Shown: positions 1 through 14,411, counted from the first letter of the stretch. The stretch is DNA of 64,000 nucleotides from Stenotrophomonas beteli (GCF_001431665.1 NZ_LLXV01000024.1:16151-80150), one strand, 5' to 3'. Notes: generated by a model from the letters alone, not told the origin. Program-made: numbers and translations.

Positions 1-78
1 CTGCGCGGCCGCGAACAGCTCGAGCACATCTGCGCCGAGCATTCGATGGCGTCGGCGCGGCCGGGGCTCGGCGCGTGA
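1..78 (+). CDS. C-terminal end of an upstream gene, probably rpfG (partial)
   Basis: An open frame runs in from the left edge for 25 codons and ends at TGA 76-78. The visible tail ends in ...[11 protein letters not shown]. Its stop overlaps the GTG start of rpfC by four bases (GTGA), which indicates translational coupling. In Xanthomonadaceae the gene upstream of rpfC is rpfG (HD-GYP phosphodiesterase response regulator) or, in some Xanthomonas, rpfH. No diagnostic domain is visible in this fragment, so the identity rests on position only. Confidence 0.55.
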   Translation: MRGREQLEHICAEHSMASARPGLGA

Positions 79-2252
79 AACGCGCGTGGTCGCGGCTGCG
101 ACTGCGCCTGTCCCAGCGGCAGGACAGCGAGCATGGGCAACAGATCGTCCGCATCGTCCTGATCAGCCTGATCCTGGCCTATGTACTGCTGCCGGCGCCG
201 CGCCACGATCTGCCGCACGAGCAGTACGTGGGGGTGCTGGCCATCGTGCTGACCGGCCTGAGCCTGTCGTTGCTGCTGTTTGGCTGGCTGCTGTGGCGTC
301 CCGGCCGCTCCGACCCGCGCCGCGTGCTGGGCATGCTGGCTGATTATGGGCTGATCGCCGCCGGCATGGTGCAGATGGGCGAACCGCTGGCCTGGGTCTA
401 CATCGTGGTGATGTGGGTGACGGTCGGCAACGGCATGCGCTTTGGCAACCACTACCTGTACGTGGCGGTGGCCATGGCGATGGTCAGCTTCGGTTCCACC
501 GTGCTGCTCACGCCCTACTGGGAACGCAATTTCCGCCTGGCCATCGGCCTCTGGCTGGGGCTTGCCGCTGTGCCGTTGTATTTCTCGACCCTGCTGCGGC
601 AGTTGACCGAGGCGATGGCCGAGGCGCGCCGGGCCAGCGAGGCCAAGAGCCGATTCCTGGCCAACATGAGCCATGAATTCCGCACGCCGCTCAATGGCCT
701 CAACGGCATGACCGAAGTGCTGGCCACCACGCGGCTGGATGACGAGCAGCGCGAGTGCCTGAACACCATCCAGGCGTCTTCGCGCAGCCTGCTGGCGCTG
801 GTCGAGGAGGTGCTGGACATCTCGGCGATCGAGGCCGGAAAGCTGCGGGTGGTGGCCGAGGACTTCGCGCTGACCGACGTCATCCAGGCCATCGGCCTGA
901 TCCTGCTGCCACAGGCCAAGGCCAAGCGCCTGGATTACCGGGTGAAGGTGGCCGACGGCGTGCCACCGCGGCTGCGCGGCGATGTCGGGCACCTGCGCCA
1001 GATCCTGCTGAATCTGGCCGGCAACGCGGTCAAGTTCACCGATCATGGCCGCGTCGAGCTCCGGGTGGGCGTGGTCCACGCCGACACCAGCGGCGCGGTG
1101 CGGCTGCGTTTTGACATCCTCGACACCGGCATCGGCGTGCCGCCTGCGATGCGGCCGCGGCTGTTCGATGCCTTCGAGCAGGCCGATGTGAGCATGGCGC
1201 GCCGCCATGAGGGTACCGGCCTGGGCACGACCATCGCCAAGGGCCTGGTTGAAGCCATGGAGGGTGAGATCGGCTATCTGGACAACCCGCCGCGCGGTAG
1301 CCACTTCTGGGTTGAACTGCCGTTCGCGCCGCCTCAGCCGATGGTGCCGGGTGCGGTACCGACCCTGGCCGGAGGCGACGAGACCGTCCAGAGTGGCAAT
1401 GTGATCGCCTTTGCCGATCCGTTCCTGCGCCATCGCGCGCGGGTGCGCAGCATGCAGATCCTGGTGGCCGACGACCACGAGGCCAACCGCATGGTGCTGC
1501 AGCGGCTGCTGCAGAAGGCCGGCCACCGCGTGCTGTGCGTGGACGGCGGCGAAGCAGTGCTCGACGCGCTGGCTGACAGCGAGTTCGATGCGGTGATCGT
1601 GGACCTGCACATGCCGGGCATGAGCGGGCTGGACATGCTCAAGGAGCTGCGGGTGATGCAGGCTGGCGGAGGTCCGCGCACGCCGGTACTGGTACTCAGC
1701 GCCGATGTCACCCCCGAGGCGATCCAGCGCTGCACCCAGGCCGGGGCGCACGCGTTCCTGGCCAAGCCGGTCGTGGCCGTGCGCCTGCTCGACACCCTGG
1801 CCGAGATCGCCAGCAACGCGCAGTTGAAGACCATGGCCGCGCCCGTGGTGCGCTCATCTACCGCGTTGCCGGAGGGTGTGCTCGACAGCAGCGTGCTCGA
1901 TGAGCTGGCCTCACTGGGCATGGGCGAGGGATTCGAGCGTGAGTTCATCCGCCAATGCCTGGAAGATGCGGCCACCTGCATGGGCAAGGCCGAGCAGTCC
2001 GGCGAGGGTGCGCAGTGGGATGTCTTCCGTGAGCAGGCCCACGCGATCAAGGGCGTGGCCAGCAACCTGGGCCTGATGCGCGCAGCCAGCCGCGCCGGCG
2101 AGCTGATGCGCATGGCCGATTGGCAGTTGAAGGCGGAGTGGCGCACGCGCCTGTCGATCCTGCAGGACGCCATCAAGGAAGGCCGCCGCGCGCTGGACGC
2201 ACGGGCCGAGCGCCGACCGCGCAGTGCCGCCGATGACGGTGAGGCGCGGTGA
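75..2252 (+). CDS. rpfC: RpfC, hybrid sensor kinase for the DSF signal
   Basis: Inner-membrane sensor of the diffusible signal factor; it phosphorylates RpfG and, in the Xanthomonas model, restrains RpfF. The 725-residue protein has about five hydrophobic segments in residues 24-175. A HisKA domain follows with His200 in [15 protein letters not shown], then a HATPase domain ([27 protein letters not shown]). A receiver ([10 protein letters not shown], phospho-Asp near 515) and a C-terminal HPt domain ([13 protein letters not shown], His near 655) complete the phosphorelay. Length matches Xanthomonas RpfC (about 726). The GTG start overlaps the upstream stop. S. maltophilia strains are reported to carry two rpf types that differ in RpfC membrane topology; this one looks like the five-segment, Xanthomonas-like type (inference from hydrophobicity by eye). 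Confidence 0.95.
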   Translation: MKRAWSRLRLRLSQRQDSEHGQQIVRIVLISLILAYVLLPAPRHDLPHEQYVGVLAIVLTGLSLSLLLFGWLLWRPGRSDPRRVLGMLADYGLIAAGMVQMGEPLAWVYIVVMWVTVGNGMRFGNHYLYVAVAMAMVSFGSTVLLTPYWERNFRLAIGLWLGLAAVPLYFSTLLRQLTEAMAEARRASEAKSRFLANMSHEFRTPLNGLNGMTEVLATTRLDDEQRECLNTIQASSRSLLALVEEVLDISAIEAGKLRVVAEDFALTDVIQAIGLILLPQAKAKRLDYRVKVADGVPPRLRGDVGHLRQILLNLAGNAVKFTDHGRVELRVGVVHADTSGAVRLRFDILDTGIGVPPAMRPRLFDAFEQADVSMARRHEGTGLGTTIAKGLVEAMEGEIGYLDNPPRGSHFWVELPFAPPQPMVPGAVPTLAGGDETVQSGNVIAFADPFLRHRARVRSMQILVADDHEANRMVLQRLLQKAGHRVLCVDGGEAVLDALADSEFDAVIVDLHMPGMSGLDMLKELRVMQAGGGPRTPVLVLSADVTPEAIQRCTQAGAHAFLAKPVVAVRLLDTLAEIASNAQLKTMAAPVVRSSTALPEGVLDSSVLDELASLGMGEGFEREFIRQCLEDAATCMGKAEQSGEGAQWDVFREQAHAIKGVASNLGLMRAASRAGELMRMADWQLKAEWRTRLSILQDAIKEGRRALDARAERRPRSAADDGEAR

Positions 2253-2378
2253 CTGCGGGGCCTGGCTGCCGTGCCTGCCATTGCGTGGTTACTTGCCGAT
2301 GCACGGATGCCCGCCGCGCCTGGCTGCGGTGATCGAGGCCTGCTTCGCCACCAGGGTTGAACGAGGGCGGCAGCGGAT

Positions 2379-2406
2379 AAAAAAAGCCCGGTGGCCAACC
2401 GGGCTT
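2379..2406 (-). terminator. Rho-independent terminator of rpfF
   Basis: A 9-bp stem (AAGCCCGGT 2384-2392 with ACCGGGCTT 2398-2406) is followed on the minus strand by a T run (A run 2379-2385 on plus). It lies 24 bases after the rpfF stop and separates the convergent rpfC and rpfF genes. Confidence 0.85.
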
Positions 2407-2429
2407 GAACCCTTCTGGGGGAGGGTGAA

Positions 2430-3302
2430 TCAGGCCGCGTCGAGGCTGGCGCGACGGGTCTGGGCCTTGATCAGTCGATCCATCGTGCGCAGCGAGCGGT
2501 CGCCGAGGACGAGGGCGGAATCGACCCAGACCTTGGTGATTTCCAGCAGTTCGTCGTAGCTGACCGGCTGGGCGATGGCACGCGCGGCGTTCATTGCCAG
2601 GTACGACTGCGGGATGCGCTGCTGCTGCCGGATCAGGTCCTCCACCGCCGCACGTCCTTCTCCCTTCTTCACCAGTACGTCCACCACGCCCATCGCGTAC
2701 ATCTCCTCGGCACTGTAGACGCGTCCGTCGAGGATGATCTTCTCGGCCAGGTGCGGGGAGACCCGGCGGCACAGGAAGGAATAGGCGCCCATGCCCGGGA
2801 ACAGGCCGAACAGCACCTCGGGCAGGCCCAGGCCGCTGCCCTCCTCGGCGACGATGGTGTGGCAGGCCAGGGCCATTTCCAGGCCGCCGCCCAGCGCGTC
2901 GCCCTGGATCAGGGCGATCGAGCGGATGTCGCCGCCGAAGCCGGTGTGCAGGTGGTGTACGCCCTCCACGCAGCGCTGGGCATAGCTCAGCAGAAGATCG
3001 CGGTTGCCTTCACGGATCAGGCGGGTGAACAGATCCAGGTCGCCGCCCAGGTTGTAGGCGGCGGCGTCGGAGGCCAGCACGAAATGGCGCAGCTTGCCGC
3101 TGTGGCGTTCAGCCGGGCCACGGGTGATGGCGGCCATGTAGCTCCACATTTCATCCAGCATGTCCTTGCGGCAGCAGGGGCGGATGCCGGTGGCGGCGTC
3201 GGCGTGCATGAACAGCCAGTGGGCAGCGCCATCGGCGCTGTCTTCGGTACGGATGGTGGCAAAGGGGGAGCCGCTGGTGGGCAGCTTTTCAATGGTACTC
3301 AT
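2430..3302 (-). CDS. rpfF: RpfF, DSF synthase (crotonase family)
   Basis: Makes the cis-2-unsaturated fatty acid signal DSF from acyl-ACP, combining dehydratase and thioesterase activity. The 290-residue protein matches Xanthomonas RpfF (289 residues) along its length. The two catalytic glutamates are present: Glu142 in GGGLEMALACHT and Glu162 in GLPEVLF. The downstream FPGMGAYSFLCRR and SLRTMDRLIKAQ segments are also typical. I chose the ATG at 3302 because GAGGAA lies eight bases upstream and the N-terminus MSTIEKLPTS then fits family length; the frame stays open further upstream to 3446 but without a good site. It is convergent with rpfC and lies downstream of rpfB on the same strand. Confidence 0.95.
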   Translation of the reverse strand: MSTIEKLPTSGSPFATIRTEDSADGAAHWLFMHADAATGIRPCCRKDMLDEMWSYMAAITRGPAERHSGKLRHFVLASDAAAYNLGGDLDLFTRLIREGNRDLLLSYAQRCVEGVHHLHTGFGGDIRSIALIQGDALGGGLEMALACHTIVAEEGSGLGLPEVLFGLFPGMGAYSFLCRRVSPHLAEKIILDGRVYSAEEMYAMGVVDVLVKKGEGRAAVEDLIRQQQRIPQSYLAMNAARAIAQPVSYDELLEITKVWVDSALVLGDRSLRTMDRLIKAQTRRASLDAA

Positions 3303-3409
3303 GGAAGATTCCTCGGCATGCGGCCCGCAGAATGAGGTGGGTGGCCGGCGGGCCGGACGGTCCACACATGCGGCGATGCTACACCGCCCCCGGGGCGGCG
3401 CATGCGAAA

Positions 3410-3437
3410 GGGCCCGGGACGTTTCCGTCCCGGGCCC
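3410..3437 (-). terminator. Stem-loop terminator after rpfB
   Basis: Perfect 11-bp stem, GGGCCCGGGAC 3410-3420 with GTCCCGGGCCC 3427-3437, six-base loop. On the minus strand it is followed by CTTTCGC, a weak T tract. It lies 27 bases after the rpfB stop and before rpfF, so rpfF probably has its own promoter in 3303-3409. Confidence 0.7.
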
Positions 3438-3464
3438 CATGCTCATCCAGGCAGCCGCAAACGC

Positions 3465-5141
3465 TTACTGGGCGGGCGTATCGCGCAGTTCGCGGCGAAG
3501 AATCTTGCCGACATTGGTCTTCGGCAGCTCCTTTCGGAATTCAACGATTTTGGGGTGCTTGTAGCCGGTCAGGTTGGCCCGGGCATGTTCCTTGACCATT
3601 TCAGCGGTCAGGTTGGGGTCCTTCTTCACGATGACCACCTTGACCACTTCGCCGGACTTCTCATCCGGCACGCCCACAGCGGCCACCTCCAGCACACCCG
3701 GCATCATCGCGATGACGTCTTCGACTTCGTTCGGGTACACGTTGAAGCCGGACACCAGGATCATGTCCTTCTTGCGGTCGACGATGTAGCAGAAGCCGTG
3801 CTCGTCCATTTTTGCCATGTCGCCGGTGTGCAGCCAGCCATCGGCGTCGATGGCCTTTGCGGTCTCGTCCGGCCGCTGCCAGTAGCCCTTCATGACCTGC
3901 GGGCCCTTGATGCACAGCTCGCCCACCTCGCCCAGCGGCAGGATGGCACTGTTGTCGTCCTTGATGCAGGCATCGGTGGACGGAATCGGCAGGCCGATCG
4001 AGCCGTTGTACTCGGTCAGGGTGAGCGGGTTGATGCAGGCTGCCGGCGAGGTTTCGGTCAGGCCGTAGGCTTCCACCAGGGTCACGCCGGTCACCTTCTT
4101 CCAGCGCTCGGCCACGGCGCGCTGCACGGCCATGCCGCCACCCAGGGTGACCTTCAGTGACGAGAAGTCGACCGTATCGAAGCCGGGGGTATTGAGCAGG
4201 CCGTTGAACAGCGTGTTGACGCCGGTGATGGCGGTAAAGCGCACCGACTTGAGCTCCTTGACGAAGCCCTTCATGTCGCGCGGGTTGGTGATCAGGTGGT
4301 TGCAGCCACCGAATTTCATGAAGACCAGGCCGTTGGCCGTCAGCGCGAAGATGTGGTACAGCGGCAGGGCGGTGATGATCCACTCCTTGCCCATCTCGAT
4401 GCCCGACGCACTGATCCAGGCCGAGGCCTGCTGCATGTTGGCGATCAGGTTGCGGTTGGTCAGCATCGCGCCCTTGGCCACGCCGGTGGTGCCGCCGGTG
4501 TACTGCAGGAAAGCGATGTCGTCATGGTCGATCTCGACCTTGGGCAGGCTGTGGCGGCTGCCCAGCCTGAGCGCCTGCTTGAAGCGCACCGCACCCTTGA
4601 GATGGTAGTTGGGCACCATCTTCTTGATGTACTTCAGCACGAAGTTGACGATGGCGCCCTTGGGCCCGAGCAGGTCGCCCAGCCCGGTAGTGATCACGTG
4701 CCTGACCGGCGTATCGGCGATGACCTGCTCGACGGTGTCGCCGAAGTTGTCCACCACCACCAGCGCGGCCACGCCGGCATCCACCAGCTGATGCTTGAGC
4801 TCGCGCGCGGTGTACAGCGGGTTGACGTTGACCACGGTCAGGCCGGCGCGCAGTACGCCGAAGGTGGCGATGGGGTACTGCAGGCAGTTGGGCATCATCA
4901 GGGCGACGCGGTCGCCCTTCTTGAGCTTGAGCTCACCCAGCAGGTAGGCCGCGAACTGCTCGACCAGCGCGTCGGTCTCGCCGTAGGTCAGCACCTTGCC
5001 GAAGCTGGAGTAGGCGGGGCGGTCGCGGAACTTGGCCACGGAAGCGTCGAAGACCGAAGCGACCGAATGGAATTCGTTGACGTCGATTTCGGCGGGAACG
5101 CCTTTCGGATAGCTCTGCAGCCAGGGACGATCCAGACTCAT
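3465..5141 (-). CDS. rpfB: RpfB, long-chain fatty acyl-CoA ligase
   Basis: FadD-type AMP-forming ligase of 558 residues that activates free fatty acids to acyl-CoA; in Xanthomonas it turns over the DSF signal. The AMP-binding motif [17 protein letters not shown] lies near residues 211-227, and YGLTETSP and [16 protein letters not shown] mark the adenylate site and hinge. The C-terminus carries the lysine motif [12 protein letters not shown]. Start ATG 5141 has AGGGGG a few bases upstream and gives [12 protein letters not shown], as in known RpfB proteins. An in-frame extension to 5333 has no support. Confidence 0.93.
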   Translation of the reverse strand: MSLDRPWLQSYPKGVPAEIDVNEFHSVASVFDASVAKFRDRPAYSSFGKVLTYGETDALVEQFAAYLLGELKLKKGDRVALMMPNCLQYPIATFGVLRAGLTVVNVNPLYTARELKHQLVDAGVAALVVVDNFGDTVEQVIADTPVRHVITTGLGDLLGPKGAIVNFVLKYIKKMVPNYHLKGAVRFKQALRLGSRHSLPKVEIDHDDIAFLQYTGGTTGVAKGAMLTNRNLIANMQQASAWISASGIEMGKEWIITALPLYHIFALTANGLVFMKFGGCNHLITNPRDMKGFVKELKSVRFTAITGVNTLFNGLLNTPGFDTVDFSSLKVTLGGGMAVQRAVAERWKKVTGVTLVEAYGLTETSPAACINPLTLTEYNGSIGLPIPSTDACIKDDNSAILPLGEVGELCIKGPQVMKGYWQRPDETAKAIDADGWLHTGDMAKMDEHGFCYIVDRKKDMILVSGFNVYPNEVEDVIAMMPGVLEVAAVGVPDEKSGEVVKVVIVKKDPNLTAEMVKEHARANLTGYKHPKIVEFRKELPKTNVGKILRRELRDTPAQ

Positions 5142-5261
5142 ATTCCCCCTCCAGGAATCGTGATGTATTAGTTGCGGCCCTGAGCGTAGCGACAACGGCC
5201 GTTCATTGCAGCATACCCCGCCGTAGGGAAAACGCGAAGAGGGGGGCGCGGAGGCTGCAAC

Positions 5262-5338
5262 GGTAGGTGCCGACCTTGGTCGGCACGGGATAGCGAGGGG
5301 GCACTGTGGAGACGTGCCCACCAAGGTGGGCACCTACC
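5262..5338. repeat. SMAG-like palindromic pair between rpfB and betA
   Basis: Two hairpins, GGTAGGTGCCGACC... (5262-5287) and ...GGTGGGCACCTACC (5314-5338), lie in opposite orientation. The outer ends read GTAG and CTAC, so the whole 77-base unit can also fold as one long stem. This is the arrangement reported for paired SMAG REP elements of Stenotrophomonas. The rest of the 5142-5374 gap shows no gene. Confidence 0.75.
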
Positions 5339-5374
5339 GGTTTGGGGTGTGGGTCGGCAGAAGGGCCGCCTGCG

Positions 5375-7057
5375 TCAACCCTGCTTGCGAACGGGCGCGC
5401 CGTTGGCCTTGTAGTACGGCGCGGTGCTGCGGGCCAGCGGAGTACGGCCACGGATCACGTCGGCCAGCTTCTCGGCCATCATGATGGTCGGCGCGTTGAG
5501 GTTGCCGGTCACCACCTGCGGCATGATCGAGGCATCGACGATGCGCAGGCCTTCCAGGCCGTGCACGCGGCCCTGGTCATCGACCACCGCCATCGGGTCG
5601 TCGGCATGGCCCATCTTGTTCGAGCACGACGGGTGGTAGGCGGTCTCGGCATGCTCGCGCACGAACGCATCGATCTGCGCGTCAGTCTGCAGCGCGCTGC
5701 CCGGCGAGATCTCGCGGCCGCTGTACGGGGCCAGCGCCGGCTGCGCGAAGATCTCGCGGGTGATGCGGATCGCCGCACGGAACTCGCGCCAGTCCTGGTC
5801 GTGGGACATGTAGTTGAACAGGATGCTGGGATGTTCGCGCGGGTCTTTCGAGCGCACGTGGATGCGGCCGCGGCTGGGCGAGCGCATCGAGCCGACGTGC
5901 ATCTGGAAGCTGTGCGCCTTGATCGGGTTGGAGCCGTTGTAATTGATCGCCACCGGCAGGAAGTGGTACTGCAGGTTCGGCCAGTCGAATTCGGCGTCGC
6001 TGCGGATGAAGCCACCGGCCTCGAACTGGTTGCTGGCGCCGATGCCGGTACCCAGGAACAGCCACTCGGCACCGATCGCCGGCTGGTTGTACAGCTTCAG
6101 TGCCGGCGCCAGCGACACCGGCTTCTTGCATTCGTACTGCAGGTACATCTCCAGGTGATCCTGCAGGTTGGCGCCGACGCCGGGCAGGTGGTGCACCAGG
6201 TCGATGTCCAGGCTGCGCAGCAGGTCGGCCGGGCCGACGCCCGAGCGCTGCAGGATCTGCGGCGAGGCGATGGCGCCACCGCACAGCAGCACTTCGCGGC
6301 GCGCAGTGGCACGCTGCGGCTGGTCGTTGTGCAGCCACTGCACGCCCACCGCACGCTTGCCCGAGAACAGGATGCGGTCGGTCAGTGCGTGGGTGACGAT
6401 GGTCAGGTTCGGGCGCGGCTTGGCCAGGTCCAGGTAGCCGCGGGCGGTGCTGGAGCGGCGGCCCTTCGGGGTCACCGTGCGGTCCATCGGGCCGAAACCT
6501 TCCTGCTGGTAGCCGTTGAGGTCGTCGGTGCGCGGGTAGCCGGCCTGCACGCCGGCTTCGACCATCGCCGCAAACAGCTCGTTGTTGCCGGCCTTGGGGG
6601 TGGTCACGCGCAGCGGGCCGTCACCGCCGTGGTAGTCGTTGGGGCCGATGTCGCGGGTTTCGGCCTTGCGGAAGTAGGGCAGGCAGTCCAGGTAGGTCCA
6701 GTCTTCCAGGCCGGGCATGCTGGCCCAGTTGTCGTAGTCCATCGCGTTGCCGCGGATGTAGCACATGCCGTTGATCAGCGACGAACCGCCCAGGCCCTTG
6801 CCGCGGCCGCAGTCCATGCGGCGGTTGTTCATGAAGGGCTCCGGATCGGTCTTGTACGCCCAGTTGTAGCGCTTGCCCTGCAGCGGGAAGGCCAGTGCGG
6901 CCGGCATCTGGGTACGGAAGTCGAGCCGGTAGTCCGGGCCACCGGCTTCCAGCAGCAGCACGCTCACATCGGCATCTTCGGTGAGGCGGGTCGCCAGCAC
7001 GTTGCCGGCCGAACCGGCGCCGATGATGATGTAGTCGTACTCGTTATGGGTGCTCAT
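5375..7057 (-). CDS. betA: Choline dehydrogenase BetA
   Basis: Membrane-associated FAD enzyme of the GMC oxidoreductase family that oxidises choline to betaine aldehyde. The 560-residue protein starts with the dinucleotide-binding motif [17 protein letters not shown] (residues 9-25) and keeps GMC signatures such as [18 protein letters not shown]. The active-site His lies in [10 protein letters not shown] near the C-terminus, followed by [25 protein letters not shown] 7057 has AGGAG upstream. It is the last gene of betI-betB-betA, 101 bases after betB. Confidence 0.95.
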   Translation of the reverse strand: MSTHNEYDYIIIGAGSAGNVLATRLTEDADVSVLLLEAGGPDYRLDFRTQMPAALAFPLQGKRYNWAYKTDPEPFMNNRRMDCGRGKGLGGSSLINGMCYIRGNAMDYDNWASMPGLEDWTYLDCLPYFRKAETRDIGPNDYHGGDGPLRVTTPKAGNNELFAAMVEAGVQAGYPRTDDLNGYQQEGFGPMDRTVTPKGRRSSTARGYLDLAKPRPNLTIVTHALTDRILFSGKRAVGVQWLHNDQPQRATARREVLLCGGAIASPQILQRSGVGPADLLRSLDIDLVHHLPGVGANLQDHLEMYLQYECKKPVSLAPALKLYNQPAIGAEWLFLGTGIGASNQFEAGGFIRSDAEFDWPNLQYHFLPVAINYNGSNPIKAHSFQMHVGSMRSPSRGRIHVRSKDPREHPSILFNYMSHDQDWREFRAAIRITREIFAQPALAPYSGREISPGSALQTDAQIDAFVREHAETAYHPSCSNKMGHADDPMAVVDDQGRVHGLEGLRIVDASIMPQVVTGNLNAPTIMMAEKLADVIRGRTPLARSTAPYYKANGAPVRKQG

Positions 7058-7158
7058 GGGTGTCTCCTGCAGGCCGGGGCGCGCTGCATGCAGGCGTCCC
7101 GGCGGAATGTCGGATCGGCGCGGTGGCCGGACGAGGGGGCGTGCCCGGGGCGCGCCGG

Positions 7159-8631
<1,473 letters not shown>

Positions 8632-8669
8632 GGGGCGTACTCCTTGGAAGGGGGCGGGTGCTGAAGCGC

Positions 8670-9260
8670 TTATAGCGCGACAGCCTGCAACTGGAAGTCG
8701 ATGTAGCCGTAAGCGATGCGCCGGGACTTCTCGGCATTGAACTGGCCGCCGACCAGGCTGCCGCGCAGCCACAGGCCGTCGATCATCGCGGCCAGGCCGC
8801 GGGCGGCCAGGCGGGCCTGCGGGTGTGGCAGCAGGCGGTTGAACTGGTGGCACAGGTTGGAGAACAGGCGCTGGTCGTTGGCGCGCTGCAGCCGGGCCAG
8901 TTCCGGCTGGTGCATGCTCGCGGCCCAGAAGGTGAGCCAGACGCGCATGGCGGTACCGTTGATCTGGCTGTCATCGAAGTTGCCGTCGACGATGGCGCGC
9001 AACTGGTCGCGCGGCTCATCGCCGGCCTCGGCGCGGTAACGGGCGACCGCGTCCTTCAGTTCACGCAGGATCTGCCGCATTGCAGCATTGAGCAGGCCGT
9101 CCTTGTCGCCAAAGTAGTGGGCGACGATGCCGCTGGACAGCCCGGCCTTCTTCGCGATGGTGGCGACGGTCGCATCGGCCATGCCGATCTCGTCGATGGT
9201 CTGGAAAGTGGCCCGGATCAGCTGCTCGCGCCGTACCGGTTCCACGCCTTTCTTCGGCAT
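8670..9260 (-). CDS. betI: TetR-family regulator BetI
   Basis: Choline-responsive repressor of the bet genes, 196 residues, the usual BetI length. The N-terminal helix-turn-helix spans roughly residues 8-54 ([16 protein letters not shown]...[19 protein letters not shown]). The C-terminal region carries the conserved ligand-domain motif [15 protein letters not shown] 9260 gives [13 protein letters not shown], typical of the family; the frame could be read from 9332 but that would run through the operator. It heads betI-betB-betA and faces betT. Confidence 0.93.
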   Translation of the reverse strand: MPKKGVEPVRREQLIRATFQTIDEIGMADATVATIAKKAGLSSGIVAHYFGDKDGLLNAAMRQILRELKDAVARYRAEAGDEPRDQLRAIVDGNFDDSQINGTAMRVWLTFWAASMHQPELARLQRANDQRLFSNLCHQFNRLLPHPQARLAARGLAAMIDGLWLRGSLVGGQFNAEKSRRIAYGYIDFQLQAVAL

Positions 9261-9312
9261 TGTCTCTCCACGGATTGCGACCCGAAGGATCGGGCTGCCC
9301 ACCATTATGCTT

Positions 9313-9340
9313 TTTATTGATTGAACGTTCAATCAATAAA
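9313..9340. promoter_or_regulatory. Probable BetI operator, perfect 28-bp palindrome
   Basis: The 28 bases read identically on both strands around the centre 9326/9327, with the core TTGAACGTTCAA flanked by AT-rich arms. BetI boxes in other bacteria contain the same inverted ATTGAACG/CGTTCAAT core. The site lies between divergent betI (start 9260) and betT (start 9430), so it could control both directions. Confidence 0.88.
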
Positions 9341-9429
9341 CCCTAGGATGCGCTCGCGCCCCACGCCATGGGCCCGGTTTACCGGTCCGGCCCCGCCCAT
9401 GTGCTCCCCCGGACTGATGAGACGACCCC

Positions 9430-10980
9430 ATGTCTTCCCTGGCTCATCCCAAGCGTTCGCCCCTGCGCTTGAACCGTTTTGTCTTCTTCAGCTCCTCGGT
9501 GTCGATCGGCATCCTCGGGCTGCTCACCGTTCTCTATCCCGAAGGCAGCGAGCACTGGCTGCAATGGGCGCAGGCCGAGGTCTCGGCGGCGTTCGGCTGG
9601 TGGTACATGCTGCTGATCGTGCTGTGCCTGGGCTTCGTGCTGTGGCTGGCGTTCTCGCCGTATGGCCGCATCCGCCTGGGCCACAACGAGGAGTCACCGG
9701 CTTTCAGCTACGTCGCCTGGGTGTCGATGCTGTTCTCGGCCGGCATCGGCATCGCGCTGCTGTACTACGGCGCCTACGAGCCGCTGGACCATTTCCTGCA
9801 CCCGCCCGGGCAGCCCGGCGGGACCGTAGCCGCCGGCCGCGAAGCGATGGTGCTGACCTTCCTGCATTGGGGCCTGCACGGCTGGGCGCTGTACGCGCTG
9901 GTCGGCGTGGCACTCGGCTATTTCGCGTACCGCCGCGACCTGCCGCTGGCGCTGCGCTCGGCGCTGTATCCGATCTTCGGTGAGCGCATCCACGGCCGCA
10001 TCGGCGACATGGTCGATGGCTTCGGCATCCTGGCCACGCTGATCTCGATGGTGACCAACCTCGGTATCGGTGCGTTGGTGGTGCAGTCCGGCCTGGTCTA
10101 CCTGTTCCACATCCCGGATACGCCGCAGGTGCTGGTGGCGATCGTGCTGGTGATGATGGTGGTGGCCACCATCGGCGTGGTGGCAGGCGTGGAAAAGGGC
10201 ATTGCCTGGCTGTCCAACCTCAACGTGCGCCTGCTGTGCGGGCTGCTGCTGTTCGTGCTGGTCACCGGCCCGACCCTGCACCTGTTCGATGGCCTGATCC
10301 AGAACACCGGCGATTACCTCGGCGCGTTCGTGCGCAAGAGCTTCGACATGTACCTCAACGACCCCAAGGGCCGAGAGTGGATGGGGTCGTGGACGCTGTT
10401 CTACTGGGCCTGGTGGATCGCCTGGGCGCCGTTCGTCGGCCTTTTCGTGGCGCGCATCTCGCGCGGCCGCACCATCCGCGAAGTGATCATGGGCGTGCTG
10501 CTGATCCCGCTCGGCTTCACCCTGGCCTGGCTGTCGATCTTCGGCAACACCGCCATCGACCTGGTGCTCAACCACGGCCAGGCGATCCTGGGCGACGTGG
10601 CCCAGTACGATGCGGCGATGACGCTGTTCAAGCTGCTGGAGTACCTGCCCGCCGCGCCGTACGTGGCCGGTGCTGCGGTGGTGATCGGCTTCGTGCTGTT
10701 CCTGACCCCGGTCGATTCGGGCACGCTGATGATCGCCAACCTGTGCACCCGTCGCGTTGACGATGGCGTCGAAGACGGCCATGACGCGCCGATCTGGCTG
10801 CGCGTGTTCTGGGCGGCCGGCATTACCGTGGCCAGCGTCGGCCTGCTGCTGGCTGGCAATTTCAGTGCGATGCAGACGGCGGTGGTGCTGTGCGGCCTGC
10901 CGTTCTCGTTCACCCTGGCGTTCTACATGTGGGGCCTGCTGAAGGCGCTGCGCACCGACCCGGACGCACCCCGCCGCTGA
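9430..10980 (+). CDS. betT: BCCT-family choline/betaine transporter (BetT-like)
   Basis: Sodium- or proton-coupled uptake of a trimethylammonium compound, presumably choline to feed BetB/BetA. The 516-residue protein has about twelve hydrophobic segments. It keeps the BCCT signature WWIAWAPFVGLFVARISRGRT (trimmed here to its key W, P, G, R positions) near residue 325 and SAGIGIALLYYGAYEP near residue 100. It lacks the long cytosolic C-terminal tail of E. coli BetT, so it is closer to short BCCT forms. Choline as substrate is inferred from the bet context and shared operator; glycine betaine is possible. Confidence 0.88.
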   Translation: MSSLAHPKRSPLRLNRFVFFSSSVSIGILGLLTVLYPEGSEHWLQWAQAEVSAAFGWWYMLLIVLCLGFVLWLAFSPYGRIRLGHNEESPAFSYVAWVSMLFSAGIGIALLYYGAYEPLDHFLHPPGQPGGTVAAGREAMVLTFLHWGLHGWALYALVGVALGYFAYRRDLPLALRSALYPIFGERIHGRIGDMVDGFGILATLISMVTNLGIGALVVQSGLVYLFHIPDTPQVLVAIVLVMMVVATIGVVAGVEKGIAWLSNLNVRLLCGLLLFVLVTGPTLHLFDGLIQNTGDYLGAFVRKSFDMYLNDPKGREWMGSWTLFYWAWWIAWAPFVGLFVARISRGRTIREVIMGVLLIPLGFTLAWLSIFGNTAIDLVLNHGQAILGDVAQYDAAMTLFKLLEYLPAAPYVAGAAVVIGFVLFLTPVDSGTLMIANLCTRRVDDGVEDGHDAPIWLRVFWAAGITVASVGLLLAGNFSAMQTAVVLCGLPFSFTLAFYMWGLLKALRTDPDAPRR

Positions 10981-10988
10981 GTGCTTGT

Positions 10989-11053
10989 GTAGAGCCGAGC
11001 CCATGCTCGGCTGCTGTTGGCGCAGAAGCAGCCGAGCGCAGGCTCGGCTCTAC
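10989..11053. repeat. SMAG element, inverted pair
   Basis: Begins GTAGAGCCGAGCC and ends GGCTCGGCTCTAC; each half is itself a hairpin (GCCGAGC/GCTCGGC). It is the classical form of the Stenotrophomonas SMAG dimer. It sits just after betT and before the shared terminator. Confidence 0.9.
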
Positions 11054-11071
11054 AGGGGGCATCGCAAACGC

Positions 11072-11103
11072 AAAGGGCCGGATCCGCAAGGATCCGGCCC
11101 TTT
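11072..11103. terminator. Bidirectional terminator between betT and acnA
   Basis: A perfect 14-bp stem, AAAGGGCCGGATCC 11072-11085 with GGATCCGGCCCTTT 11090-11103, closes a GCAA loop. T-rich edges exist on both strands, so it can end acnA (stop at 11128) and back up betT. Confidence 0.85.
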
Positions 11104-11127
11104 CCTCAATCGGGCGCAACCGCGCCG

Positions 11128-13881
<2,754 letters not shown>

Positions 13882-14146
13882 GCGGGGTAACTCCTTCTTG
13901 CGGATGGCTTGCAGTGGCCCGCGCATGGGCGGGCCTGCTTGCGGTCGCCGCGGGCCTGGTGGCCCCGGAGGTTCCAGTATGAACCCGAAACTGAATGGAT
14001 TCACCCGGGGCCGGGTCCGGCCTGCGGCATCGGTTCCAGACTACAGGGGAGGGTGTATGGCGTATGTCACGTTTGTGGCCGATCCTTTGCGTGGCAAGGG
14101 GTGGCGGGTCGCCGGTCCGGTTCAGGGTGGAAGTATGCCCGGGGAA

Positions 14147-14167
14147 GTATGTATAATTTGTGCATAC
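14147..14167. promoter_or_regulatory. Promoter and probable operator of the AbrB/PIN pair
   Basis: A perfect -10 hexamer TATAAT (14152-14157) lies inside the imperfect palindrome GTATG...CATAC (14147-14151 with 14163-14167). A second AAGTATG copy is 16 bases upstream. Transcription would start just before the ribosome site GGAGGG (14171-14176). Overlap of an inverted repeat with the -10 box fits autoregulation by the antitoxin. The rest of the acnA/antitoxin gap (13882-14146) holds the acnA leader and no gene. Confidence 0.6.
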
Positions 14168-14183
14168 TCTGGAGGGCCTACCG

Positions 14184-14408
14184 ATGGAAGCCACTGTTGC
14201 AGAACGCGGACAGATCACCCTGCCCAAGGCGGTGCGTGATGCCCTCGGCCTGACCAAGGGCACGCTGCTGAAGGTCGAGCTGGACGGCAGCCGCATCATC
14301 CTGCGCAAGAGTGTTGACGATGCCATTTCACGGGCGCGCGGCAAGTTCGCGCTGGACGGCTTCGAATCGTCCGACGCCGCCGTGCGTTCGGTGCGCGACG
14401 AGGACTGA
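14184..14408 (+). CDS. AbrB/SpoVT-type antitoxin (VapB-like)
   Basis: A 74-residue swapped-hairpin AbrB DNA-binding protein: MEATVAERGQITLPKAVRDALG followed by KGTLLKVELDGSRIILRK is the canonical looped-hinge fold. The C-terminal 25 residues (FALDGFESSDAAVRSVRDED) probably bind and mask the toxin. ATG 14184 follows GGAGGG at good spacing; the GTG at 14160 overlaps the promoter and is less likely. It is followed after three bases by the PIN gene, the usual antitoxin-first order. Confidence 0.88.
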   Translation: MEATVAERGQITLPKAVRDALGLTKGTLLKVELDGSRIILRKSVDDAISRARGKFALDGFESSDAAVRSVRDED

Positions 14409-14411
14409 TCC

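Noticed and set aside
9261..9332. Longer BetI start at 9332
   Set aside because: The start would lie inside the palindromic operator and adds 24 residues not found in BetI proteins.
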